From Rhizophagus sp. LPA8_4_AMF (taxonomy: Eukaryota; Glomeromycota; Glomeromycetes; Glomerales; Glomeraceae): a stretch of 27,738 nucleotides of DNA. Below the pieces are notes generated by a model. The model had not been told where the DNA came from. It worked only from the letters and a program-made list of their open reading frames with translations, and did not search any database. How positions within the stretch are numbered: position 1 is the first letter of the stretch; each line of letters starts with the position of its first letter. The stretch is taken from contig JADRCO010000717.1 in assembly GCA_021464525.1 (NCBI GenBank), positions 1 through 27,738 of the forward strand, in the 5' to 3' direction. Shown here piece after piece: positions 1 through 10,260 of the stretch. The translations under genes were made by a program, and so were the position numbers.

Positions 1-341
1 CCGCAGGATATCTTAGACTTAAATCGGGCCAAATTTATAGTGCCGGCCAGAATTAACAATTTTTGTGTAACATCATGTAACACAAAAAAATTAGCAAAAA
101 TTTTGTGTAACATAACTTACCCGGTGGCTAAACCTTTTATCCGAGATCACGTGACCATCGCTATTGTAATTCTGGCCGGCACTACAGGATTGGCCAGAAT
201 TATGTTGAATAATCGGATGATCCGGATGATCTGTCAAGGATATCCGGATGATGTAGTTATCCGACTTTCGGATATCTTCTACCAAACTGATCCGACGGAT
301 TCGGATAACGGTTGACGGATTATCCGCGGATTGTAACTCTA
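1..341. mobile_element. Partial hAT-like MITE, left end outside window
   Basis: This stretch is rich in ATCCG/GGATATC motifs, like the complete MITE at 650-973. It ends at 327-341 in CGGATTGTAACTCTA, which matches the right terminus of that element (959-973) at 13 of 15 positions. The left end is not in the window, so no target duplication can be checked. Positions 40-182 are a separate element inserted into it. Membership of the same family is inferred from the terminus and the motif composition. Confidence 0.5.
40..182. mobile_element. Tc1/mariner-type MITE, nested, TA target site
   Basis: A 143-bp segment is bounded by perfect inverted repeats: GTGCCGGCCAGAATTA at 40-55 and its reverse complement at 167-182. 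Both are flanked by TA (38-39 and 183-184), the target duplication typical of Tc1/mariner elements. The 16-bp repeat becomes 18 bp if TA is counted. The interior has no ORF of note. It contains two copies of TTTTGTGTAACAT and a CACGTG palindrome. A short echo of the terminus, GGCCAGAATTA, lies just outside at about 192-202. Confidence 0.7.
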
Positions 342-649
342 CTGTAAGCTTTGTTTTAAAGCTTTTACAACTTATCAAAAATTATTTGTTCATAAAAGGA
401 ATAAACATTTACATAATAAAACAATACTCCACTTCTATTCTCTTTCTCGTCCTTCTTTAGAACAAATGTTTTTACATTAACTCCCTTATAGTTCTTATTA
501 AAAAAAAATTAGGTTTTTCTTGACACTTTATTGGAAAAAAACATTTTTCAATCAATACATTACTAGAGAATATATTTGTATATCTATTTAAAGATGAAGA
601 AAATTTCAGATATAGTTCTGCTAAGCATAAATATTAATGTTATTTTCAG
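342..649. other. Non-coding AT-rich spacer
   Basis: No supported gene. A short reading frame from the ATG at about 594 runs only until the MITE begins at 650. The sequence ATTTTCAG at 642-649 is the left copy of the MITE target duplication and resembles a 3' splice site. Confidence 0.5.
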
Positions 650-973
650 TAGTGTTCCAATCCGAGGATATCCTCATCCGTTTTTATCTGATCTGGCCAT
701 TATCTGTCATCCGTTTTATCTGATTCAATTATTATTCGTATTCGAAAATGTGTCAGATAACAGATTATCTGCCAGATATCTGCCGGATATCTGGATGACA
801 GATAAACGGATTTGTTATGAAAACATAGTAACCGACGGATAACGTCAAATTGATCTGCTATTATCCGTCATCTGAAATATCTGATCTGTTAATGTATCTG
901 TCATCTTTTTAACCACCGGATATCGGATATCCAACAAAATATCCGGATAGCGGGTAAACGGATTGGAACACTA
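650..973. mobile_element. hAT-type MITE with 8-bp target duplication
   Basis: A 324-bp element has perfect 15-bp terminal inverted repeats: TAGTGTTCCAATCCG at 650-664 and CGGATTGGAACACTA at 959-973. It is flanked by a perfect 8-bp direct repeat, ATTTTCAG, at 642-649 and 974-981. An 8-bp duplication is the signature of hAT-superfamily insertion. The interior has no transposase and is packed with short ATCCG, GGATATCC and CAGATAAC-like repeats, as expected for a non-autonomous element. The perfect ends and duplication suggest a fairly recent insertion. Confidence 0.88.
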
Positions 974-1034
974 ATTTTCAGGAGCTAAAATGAGAGACCA
1001 AACTTAAATACTCTGATATGATTAGTGGAGTTTC

Positions 1035-1440
1035 CGACAAAATTCCCTAACTAATACTAAAGGTTATGTTTTACTTGAAGATTATGAAAATATGTATCAA
1101 GTTAAATTTATATGGAACCAGACGGTATTATCAGAGAATAATAGAGAATTCACATTAGGAAGAATGACGTGTAATTTTATTGCTGATTCGGAAGAATTTG
1201 AGGAAAAGTAATAGATCTATTTTTTTTTTTTTATTTTTTTTTTTAAAGAAAAAAAGTATACATTATTTATCTTTAATTTTTTTTATTACAGTAATATAAA
1301 TCAAGCACCTACACCAACAAATACACAAATTTCAATATCTCAAGAGAATCTATCATCTTTATCCAACCATTTGAAGCAGCCTATTGAGAAGAAGTTTCAT
1401 TACATTTTATCACAGCCACCACTTCAAGATATAAATCAGA
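1035..1440 (+). pseudogene. Two-exon gene fragment of unknown identity
   Basis: An open stretch at about 1050-1208 (including VLLEDYENMYQVKFIW and FTLGRMTCNFIADSEEF) ends at a donor-like AAAGTAATA. It can be joined in frame across a T-rich intron, with acceptor ATTACAG near 1290, to a second stretch at about 1291-1440 containing QISISQENLSSLSNHL and a GTAAGT donor. No upstream start in frame is convincing, because stops lie in all frames around 980-1020. No downstream exon was found before the antisense pseudogene. I do not recognise the family. It may be a gene truncated by transposon insertions. Confidence 0.35.
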
Positions 1441-1449
1441 GTAAGTTAA

Positions 1450-3690
1450 TTTTACCTTTATTTATTTTCTTTATCTCCTGCGTTAATATGCTGCATTTGA
1501 ATTTCTCGTGAAGTATTATTTATTAAATAATACAACTGATAGTTTTCAAATTCCATTATATTATGTACTACAAGTTTTCCTTTAGTTTCGCCACCTATAG
1601 TTATTCCGCCAAAAAATAATCTAACCTAAGATTAAAATGTATAGATAATAATAATAGATAATTAGCCAATATAAATAGCTTAAAAAATAAATAATAAATA
1701 AATAAATAAATATAACATACCTGATTATGGTTTTTTTTTTCAATACTTGAAGTAGAAAAAAGTTTTAAGTCCAAATTTTTATCCTTTAGATTTCGCAAAA
1801 ATTCTGGGATGTGCTAGAAAAAAATATGCATATAAGGAGTAAAATCCTCTTTTCTATATAAACCTGGTATTTGTGATGCTGAATTTAATTGTTTTTGGTT
1901 TAGCCGACAAAATAATTTAATCCATTGCTTTGCTTTATTTCAAAATTATCAATTTCAGAATTCGTTAGGTTAGAACTTCGTAAAACTAAGTATAATTCAT
2001 AAAAATCACGCCATAGTTTTTAAATATCTTCACCGTGTTTTTCTGATATAAAATTAACAATAGGAAAACATTGCAGAACTTTTTTCTTATCAGATCTCAT
2101 TAATGAAGTCTAATCTCACTTGCCACTATTTGATCTTGATTTAAAAAATTCAAAATGCACTTTAAGTGATTTCATGGTTTGTTTAATTTGATTTTTAATT
2201 TCTCGTTCAAATTCCCTTTTTTTAAACAAATTATTGAAAAAGCATTCCATTAATACATCAGAAATACGTAATAATAGATGTAACTCATCTGGAATGTAAT
2301 TTTCTTGTTTAATAATAGGAAATAGCAATAGTTTTTTTTGACCTGTTAAAATGTTAAGATTAATTCAAATTTTTACATAATTATTTATATAAATTTTACA
2401 CTTATACTTTGTGTTTTTATAAATTGGCCAGTGTAAATCCATGTTCTAACGAACATTTGCTTCACAATCACAAAATAAACAAAAATATTTTGAATTCGAT
2501 GCATCTAATCCCATTATATTGTATATAAACTTCCAGTCACCTGAAAAAAAAACTCAATTGGCCAGTGCATACCGCTAATGAAAATCCCATTTTCTTAAAG
2601 ATTTTAAAGTTGATATTTAAATAGATTTCCAACTTTGGCTAACGTTTCGTATCTTTCTTTATCTATATATAAACAAAAACTGATTTCTTATTATTTAGTA
2701 AATGTTCCAAAGAATTTATAAATTACACTACCTATACTGATGATCAGATTTTAACATATCGTCTTTTTCATTCAATAAACATACAGTCATCATCACATGA
2801 TTCTGTTTATGACCCATATTTCTTCCATCTCCATCAAGTTTTAAATTAATTGTATTTCCTGGTTGAAGGATTGGTGGGTTTGAACTATTCCAAATAGGAA
2901 TAAGTATTTGAAGAAGATTTCTAATAGATCGATAAACACCATTACCAATTTCTTGTTCATCAACTATAATTTCATCAGGATTACCTTGATGTTCTTCATC
3001 ATCAAATATAAGTTGTTAATTAAATTCTTTATCAAGATTAATTGTTCCAATAGGTATTTGTTCATTAATCAATTTTGTAATCTCTATTCTCCTTTGTGCA
3101 ACTTGATATTTACGCATCAATTGTGCTTCTACAGCAGCAAGCCTTCGATATCCATCACGCCTTAATAAAGCTTCATCATACGCATGTACATAGGCATCTA
3201 ATTTTATATGATCTAATGATAAGTTATATTTTATATTAATAATATGTTCTTCATATTCTAATTCCATATTACGTAAGTGAATTGGTTCTTCAGATTTTGA
3301 AACCATCTGATATTGTAAAATAAGCTGTTTAATTTTTTTGTGAACGTCTTTTCCAAATGATGCATATCGCTTATTTTATTGTGATGCTGATACTACTTCA
3401 TCAAGTGGTCTCTTCTTTTTATCAATAATAGTAGTTTTTACTATAGATAATTTTTCAATTTGTACTTGATGTAATATTTCAATATCAAATCCAAAAACTT
3501 GTATTCCAGATAGTCTAAATTTTTCCTGATTAATTTTCTAAAAAATGTGATGTTAAAAAATGTAATTTCATAATGCACTTTTTTCTAAATAAAATTACCT
3601 TTAAAAATGCATTTATAGTACCACTTGATGACCGTTCACTAGATACTGACCACTCGGCTCGACCTTCTTTTCAAGTAATAGTATATAAAA
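1450..3690 (-). pseudogene. Decayed member of a dispersed repeat-associated protein family
   Basis: Read on the minus strand, ordered coding pieces are separated by intron-like gaps. They are: about 3605-3665 (EWSVSSERSSSGTINAFLK); 3017-3537 (including VFGFDIEILHQ and LEYEEHIINIKYNL); 2735-3015 (including INLKLDGDGRNMGHKQNHVM); about 2410-2540 (including DWKFIYNIMGLDASNSKYFC followed by a CxxC); 2116-2330 (including YIPDELHLLLRISDVLMEC); about 1735-1810 (LKLFSTSSIEKKNHNQ); and 1450-1625 (RLFFGGITIGGETKGKLVV). In-frame stops break it, for example near 3379, at 3016-3018 and near 2445, with more at 2000-2110. From memory this order (GDG motif, DWKF, CxxC, PDELH, EKKNHNQ) is that of a large Rhizophagus family of transposon-like proteins. 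I cannot name the superfamily. Confidence 0.75.
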
Positions 3691-3744
3691 CCTTATTTAA
3701 TTTTTAAACTTTATATTAATAAGTGTTTATACATCATATAGCTA

Positions 3745-4290
3745 AAATTATTTAAGATTATCATTCATCTTATTTAACAAAGTATATTTTGTTTTACAAT
3801 ATACCACTTTATCTGCAACTTTCGTTTTTACAATGTACCCATCCAGAATTTGATATTGAACAGCATTCCTACTACTTTTTTGCGTGTATTTAACATTTTC
3901 TGGATAATGTTCAAGTGCTATTATCTTATATCTCAAGTGAAAAATCTTATTTTCTACAGTATATTGAGTATTTATATAAGGACTACCAGGATAATCGTAA
4001 TAAAAAACTCTGGAAGTCTGTATAAATTAATAAACGTTTAGTAAAGTAATAATAATTATATTGTTTCAAAAAAAAAACACTTACCATGGTATAGCCCTTT
4101 TCTAAATTTGTCTTCTAAATGTATAGGTTTATTATAAACTGCTTTTTTATAAAATTCTTAACTTTGTTAATCTTGTAATGAGTTTTACAAAATTGATCTA
4201 CTTCTGATTTGAAACATGCGATTTCAGTTGTAAATTCATTTGATTATTGGCTTCTTTCTTTCTTTTTTTTTCCCCCAAATTTTGGTAATA
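3745..4290 (-). pseudogene. Weak coding remnants upstream of the pseudogene
   Basis: A minus-strand open stretch at 3748 to about 4010 encodes a lysine- and tyrosine-rich segment including YYDYPGSPYINTQYTVENK and HYPENVKYTQKSSRNAVQYQ. A second, at about 4125-4215, reads TEIACFKSEVDQFCKTHYKI. No start, splice sites or known domain tie them together. They could be the 5' part of the decayed element below or an unrelated remnant. Confidence 0.3.
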
Positions 4291-5064
4291 TGCACGTGCA
4301 TTTTGGTAGTACAATTCATAAACATCACAAAAATTTTATTAGTGAGACGAGCAAGATTAGCCCATATGATAGGGTATAAGAGTAAGTTGTTTTATGAAAG
4401 TGTATAATCGGTACTTTTTGTGGGGGGGGGAGGGGTATTTATTTTAACGGCGGCAGACCTATATTACGTGTTTAACATAGTACTTTGGTATTAGTCTATA
4501 GTTTCTTTTGTGATTTGTTGTCAGATGTATTTACATTAGATCTTATATCCAATTGATCAAATAAAGTTGTTATTTGCGTTAAAAAAAAAACTCTAATAAA
4601 GTATAATATGCACTGCAAAAAAAAAAAATTACCTTGTAACTTAGTAATTGAATTTTGATAAATATTTTTTGGGTTATAGCTCTCAATATTCTTTTTAAAG
4701 TAAAAAAAATATTCAAAATTGGATTAATAGATCATGAAATAATTGCAAAAAAAACTATAAATTCAAAATTTTAAATTTACTTATATTCTAAAAAAGTGGT
4801 TTTTTGTAATTATTTAATAATCTACTGGCTCAATTACAAATATTATTTTTTATTTTGAAGAAGATATCAAAAGCTACAAAACAAAAAAAAATGCAATTAA
4901 GATAATGTAAATTTATATAGTAATTTTGTGTTGATCTCTGATGGTCAAGTAGATATTTTTTTTTGCCGATGCAAATCTTTTTGACTACCAATGTATTAAG
5001 CTAACTTTATATATATAATTGTAATCACCAATTTGGCCAAAATTTTTCTACTAATTTCCACATA
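4291..5064. other. AT-rich non-coding region
   Basis: I see no gene or RNA here. The stretch holds A/T runs and a G-rich patch at about 4421-4436 (eight Gs, A, four Gs). Short similar phrases built on AATTCAAAATT recur around 4710-4790. No inverted termini were found. Confidence 0.4.
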
Positions 5065-5193
5065 CAGTGCTGAGCATAATTTTTTGGAAAATGTAAAGGC
5101 GAAAAAACGTAAAAGGGGCATTAAAAACTGTCTAATATGGCCATTTTCTCATTTTCTCACATATGGCATTCCAAATAATTTTGATCACCACCG
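5065..5193. mobile_element. Old Tc1-like MITE with imperfect termini
   Basis: The left end CAGTGCTGAGCATAATTTTT at 5065 and the reverse complement of the right end at 5193 agree at about 20 of the first 25 positions. Both end in TTTGGAA on the inner side. TA flanks both ends (5063-5064 and 5194-5195), and CAGTG is a common Tc1-family terminus. The interior of 129 bp has no transposase. The degree of mismatch suggests an old insertion. Confidence 0.5.
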
Positions 5194-5417
5194 TATATAT
5201 CTGAATTTTGTAATAATTATATAAAATAATACTTTGTAATTAATAATGTTTATATATTGTACGTTTCCTTTTTTTTTACTAGCCATAATAAAAAAAATTG
5301 TAAGCCATAATTTCAGCTAGAATTACGAATCATATGACCTTTTTAAAAATTTTTAAATACCGTATGTCATTACGAAAAAGTGCCAGTTTTGTAATAATAA
5401 GATAAAAATACGTAACC

Positions 5418-5594
5418 ATGTGGTTACGCAGAAAAATTGGTCACATGATAATAGATAAAACCAAAACAAATCTAAAAAAGCGTGTTTACTTTAAGCCTTC
5501 AAGCTTATATGATATAGTTACAGCTAAACCTCTTTCGAGACTAGAAAATTCAAGAGCTGTTAAATACAGAGAAGGAATATTTTTATTTTATGAA
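5418..5594 (+). other. Possible N-terminal extension (mitochondrial form) of DNA ligase I
   Basis: An ATG at 5418 is in frame with the ligase start at 5595 and is preceded by an in-frame TAA at 5403-5405, so it is the first methionine of this frame. It would add 59 residues starting MWLRRKIGHM. The extension has many Arg/Lys, hydroxylated and hydrophobic residues and few acidic ones, as in mitochondrial presequences. Budding yeast CDC9 and human LIG3 use alternative in-frame starts to make mitochondrial and nuclear ligases. The same use here is an inference. Confidence 0.5.
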
Positions 5595-8500
5595 ATGTCG
5601 AAACAAACTAAAGTCAGGTACATAATTACAAAATATGTACACGCTCCTATAAAAAACTAACGCGTCGCGTCTTACTTTCTTACCGAAGCAACTTTTTTGG
5701 AAAGCCAAAGTTAAATGACTCCATATCTCCGGAAAAAAAGGATAAGAAGTCGGGTGGAAAAGTAAAAAAACGTATCATTGACTCTTCAGACGAGGAGTCA
5801 AATACTGAAATTGACACGAAAAAAATCAAGTTTGAGAGTGAAAATGAACGGGAGGATAAAACTGAAACTTCATCGGAAATGGATGAAGACAATGTGAAGG
5901 AAGGACAAGATGATAATTTGGAATCAGAACTAGTCTCGACAAAAAAATTGTAGTAAATTTATTTATTTTATCTATTCAACATACGCAATTAAATTTTCAC
6001 GTAAAATTTGTGTTTAGGGTTGACCAAAAGGACATGAAAGATGTTGGTGCTGATTGGAAAAAAGGCGAACCGTAAGTACGTTTAATTGTTTATTATATAC
6101 ATATATTAGTCATATTTAACAATTAAATTTAGTGTTCCATATGCAGGATTGTGCAAAACTTTCGAGGCTATCGAATCAACCACGAAACGCCTAGAAATTC
6201 AAGAATATTTAACTTCATTTTTTAAACATACAATCGAACTCAGTCCAGAAAATTTATTGGAAACTTTATATATCTGTTTAAATAGGGTATGAATTAAACA
6301 AGCCTATTTTCTGGCTTTATAATTTAAACTGATATTATCAATTGCTTCCTCAGGTTTGTCCTGAATACGAAAACGTGGAACTGGGCATCGGAGAATCTTT
6401 GTTGATAAAAGCAATTGCTGAAGTAACTGGTAGGACAACACAAAAGGTCAAAAATGAATTAGCAAAAGAGGGTGACCTGGGTAAAGTCGCTAGGGTAAGA
6501 TTGTAATAATAATTCGGTAATAACTTTATAAATTTCTATGTTTAAATTTGGTTTAATTCTTTTACATTCTTAGGATAGTAAAAACAGCCAGAAGAGTATA
6601 TCGAGTATGTTTGGAAATCGGGATAAACTATTAACGGTTCCTAAAGTCTTTAATTCAATGAAAAAGATTGCCTCTTTGGCTGGACACAGTGTAATTTTAA
6701 TTTTCACTGTTTTTATATAATATAATTTTAATTTATAACATTTTTTTGTGCTTTCAAAGTCGCAAGATTTAAAAATTAAGGAAATGCAAAATTTGCTTAT
6801 ATCTTGTAGAGGTGAAGAGCCGAAATTCTTGATTAGGTAGTTTATTTATGTGAAATTTTCGTATTAGTTCGTAACAAAATTAAAATAATGTTATATTTAA
6901 TATAGATCTCTCGAAGGAAAACTTCGTATTGGACTAGCAGAGCAAACCGTTTTGATTTGTTTGGCACAAGCGTTTGTTGTGACAGATAAAGGTCATTATT
7001 ATTGTTTTATTGTCATTGTAATTCAAAATTAATTGTTTTGTCCCTTAATAAATAGAGTATGAGAAATTAGAAAAAGCTAAAAAAGCTGAAGAATTAACCG
7101 AAGCAATAAAAACTATTAAATCTGTGTACAGGTTAATATCATTATTAATTTCTTTAAATTTTTGTTCGTAAAAACACTAATATTTTGTATTATATTCATA
7201 GTGAACTTCCATCATATGATAAAATTGTTCCCGCTTTGTTAAAAGGTGGCATTAAAAATCTAAGAGAACATTGCAAATTGACACCTGGTAATAAAGAAAT
7301 TCTTTAATAATGTCCGTAAAGAGTTCACTGCGACGTAAATAATTTATTAATTATTGTAAAGGTATCCCACTCAAGCCTATGTTGGCTCACCCAACAAAAA
7401 GTATTACCGATGTACTTGACAGAGTAGAAGGACATAAGTTTACTTGCGAGTTTAAATATGACGGTGAACGTGGGCAGGTATATCAATATTAAAGAATCTA
7501 TAAAGTATCTCACTGCTTATCTCAAAAATATGATTTGTCTATTTAGATTCATAGGCTTGAAGATGGGACAACCAAGATTTTTAGTCGTAATTTAGAAGAC
7601 AATACTACTAAATTTCCGGATATAATTGAAAAAATATCAAAGGTGAGTTATTAAAGATTAATCATTAAAATTTAATTGATTTAACGAATAATCCTCAAAT
7701 TCTTTTTATCGTTATTTCATAGGCGGAAAAAACTAATACTAATTCATATGTGCTTGATTGTGAAGTTGTGGCGTGGGATTTAGAAAAGCATATTATTCTT
7801 CCTTTTCAAGTATTAAGTACGCGTAAAAGGAAGGATGTTAAAGAGGCTGAAATAAAGGTTTCAGTGTGCCTTTTTGCATTTGACCTATTATACTTGAATG
7901 GAGAGGTTAGGAAATTATTTTTAGTTATAGCTTAAATGTATAGAAATAATTAACAATTTTATTTGTATGTAGTCTCTTCTCAAGAAATCTCTTGAAGAAA
8001 GACGTAAACTTATGAATGATTCTTTTCAAGAAATCGAGGATGAATTTTCCTTTGTGCAAAATATAAATGCTACAAATACAGAGGAAATCCAATCTTACTT
8101 AGATGAAAGTATTAAAGCTAATTGTGAAGGGTTAATGGTGAAAATACTTGATGGTCTAGAGTCAACTTACGAACCCTCGAAGAGGTCAAGAAATTGGTTG
8201 AAGGTGAACTTTCTCATCTGATATATTTAAAGAGAGAAAGTATCTTTTTATCTCACATGTTATTATGTTCTTTTAGCTAAAAAAAGACTATCTTAGCGGC
8301 GTAGGAGATTCGTTAGATTTGGTTGTAGTGGGTGCATTCTACGGGCGCGGAAAACGTACGAATGTATATGGTGCATTTCTTCTCGCTTGTTATGATCCAG
8401 AGCATGAAGAATACCAGACTATCTGTAAGATTGGTACCGGATTTTCTGATTCCGATCTAGAGACGCATTTTAATTACCTAAAAGAAAAGGAAATGTCCGA

Positions 8501-8926
8501 ACCTAAAAGTTATTTTAATTATGAAAAGGGGGCTAACCCTGATGTTTGGTTTGAACCTTGTCAAGTTTGGGAAGTTAAGGCAGCAGATCTTAGTATCTCT
8601 CCAAAATATAAAGCAGCTATAGGACGGGTAATTATGATATTGTTTGAGAAAATTTATGAATCTATAATTAATCATTAGAACATGAAATGTATAATTTTTG
8701 TAGGTTTCTGATACATCTAAAGGAGTGTCATTACGGTTTCCTCGTTTCATTAGAATACGTGAAGACAAAAAACCAGAGGACGCAACCACTAGTGAACAGG
8801 TAATAAATATTATCGGTTGAATTTTTAAGTAAATAGGCAGAATCTCTTTTTAATATTAACTTATTGATTTCGTATGTTTATTAGGTCGCGGAATTGTTTC
8901 AGAACCAGTATAATAACAAGGAATAA
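5595..8926 (+). CDS. LIG1: DNA ligase I (ATP-dependent), 17 exons
   Basis: This gene encodes the replicative ATP-dependent DNA ligase that seals Okazaki fragments and repair nicks in the nucleus. Exons: 5595-5617, 5689-5949, 6018-6071, 6133-6286, 6354-6494, 6574-6690, 6760-6836, 6906-6991, 7056-7131, 7202-7287, 7362-7477, 7547-7642, 7723-7905, 7973-8203, 8277-8627, 8704-8799, 8885-8926. They give 729 residues with all phases consistent. Residues 4-11 (QTKVSNFF) form a PIP box for PCNA, created by joining exons 1 and 2. An acidic/lysine-rich linker follows, then the ligase DNA-binding domain from about residue 115 ([12 protein letters not shown]). The adenylation domain has motif I FKYDGER with catalytic Lys390. 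The OB domain follows, and the C-terminus [20 protein letters not shown] is typical of ligase I. An upstream in-frame ATG at 5418 could give a longer form. The gene is convergent with TIM54, 82 bp away. Confidence 0.97.
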
Positions 8927-9008
8927 CGTTTATACAGTCAACTTGCTCAAATAAAATCTCTAATAAATTTTCAAATAAAAAATAAAATTTCACCGTAAAT
9001 TAATTTTA

Positions 9009-10038
9009 TTAGGTGTACATTGACAGTTTTGCAATAATTCTTTCGTCTATTGTTGTTGGTTCATTTAAAGTTCCTTTAAAAAATTTTTCTTCATCTTTAC
9101 CAAGATTTAGATCATCTTTTTTGAATTGTCTTGTATTACCAAGAGCTGCTTTAACAGCATCTTCACCAGCCAAATTAAATTCTTTATAAGAATTTAAAGC
9201 ATAATAAAGTCTCAAAGGAATATTTTTCCAACCAATTCTATTATAGAAATGGATATAACCTATCGGATCCAATTCGGGTACTGAAAAATCCTTTTCGCTA
9301 ATAATAAATTCTGGTTCTGATTCTTCATTGCTATTTTTATCTTGACTGGTGTCTGGTTGTTGATCAGCTTGTTCAGAATTTAAATCAGATTTTGTTTGTT
9401 TAGAAGGAGGATCTTCTAAAGAAGCCATACAACCTTCATTAAGCCCTTGTAAATATTCAACCCAGCTAATTCTACCAATTACTATAGTACCACCACCAAT
9501 TGATTTTGAAGGAGTTATAGTTTTAAAAGGTTGATCAGAATTTGTAGTAGATGATAAAGATGATTGTGATGAAGACGGTGATAACTCTTGTTTACGTTTT
9601 TCTCTTATTGCTTCACGCACTTTTGAACGAAGTTGACCTGGTTTTGTGCCTTCAACAATATCATACTCCAGAGCAGCAGCATTAAGCACTGGCTAAGTTA
9701 AAATTATTTTTGATATAAATTTACTATTTGAAGAAAGATTTAACGTGTTGATTATTACGATTCATACATACCAATACGTACTCACGAAAATGAATTTTAG
9801 TTTTATATATACCATCACCTAAAGGAGGGGCCAAATAAACAGTTACTTTTCTAGGTAATTCGTGTGCATTTAAAGGCTCTGAAGCCAAATGAGAAACTTT
9901 GTTCGCTACAGATATTTTAGCTTCTTTTGATAATCTATTATCACGATATATTAATAATGATATACCAGTGCATGAACCAAAAAATATTAGTACTTTTTTT
10001 GAAGGTAATTTTAATGATGATATATATTTAGATGCCAT
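9009..10038 (-). CDS. TIM54: Mitochondrial import inner membrane translocase subunit Tim54
   Basis: Tim54 is a fungal subunit of the TIM22 complex, which inserts carrier proteins into the mitochondrial inner membrane. Exon 1 is 9772-10038 and exon 2 is 9009-9692, both in phase 0, giving 316 residues. The start MASKYISSLKLPSKK is followed by one membrane span (about residues 17-33, VLIFFGSCTGISLLIY). The family signature KVTVYLAPPLGDGIY then FREYVLPVLNAAALEYDIVEG spans the splice site. GGGTIVIGRISWVEYLQGL lies at about 153-171, and IPLRLYYALNSYKEF in the C-terminal third. A low-complexity Ser/Gln/acidic linker sits between them. Yeast Tim54 is about 478 residues, so this copy is short. A longer in-frame start near 10185 lacks conservation and crosses an A/T tract. 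The gene is divergent from HIS5. Confidence 0.85.
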
Positions 10039-10260
10039 GTCTAAAAAAAAAATTTTTTCTTTACTTTTTTTTTTAAAAAAAAAAATTATTATGATAAGAG
10101 ATAATCTATTTTCGTAGATCACGGTATTTTTTGCGCTAAATTCTTTTATTAGTAAACAAAAATGAAGATCTTTATGATCAAGCACGCAAATCTCGTGTAA
10201 CGAGATAAAATTATAAAATAAACTGTTATTTCCCCCTTTTTTTTTTTTAAAAAAAAAAAA
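10039..10260. promoter_or_regulatory. Divergent promoter region of TIM54 and HIS5
   Basis: This 222-bp gap must carry the promoters of both genes. It contains two T/A tracts: T10A11 at 10065-10085 and T12A12 at 10237-10260, the latter ending at the HIS5 start codon. It also has a perfect 7-bp inverted repeat ATCTCGT-GTA-ACGAGAT at 10190-10206, a plausible binding site for a dimeric regulator. I found no TGACTC (Gcn4-type) site, which might have been expected for a histidine gene. Confidence 0.55.

Noticed and set aside
4421..4436. G-rich run as a possible G-quadruplex
   Set aside because: Only two G-runs (eight and four) sit close together. A stable four-run quadruplex is not clearly possible.
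8478..8789. 103-residue minus-strand ORF
   Set aside because: It is antisense to conserved ligase exons 15-16.
9724..10185. Longer N-terminus for TIM54
   Set aside because: The extra residues are encoded partly by an A/T tract and are not family-like. MASKYISS before the membrane span fits better.
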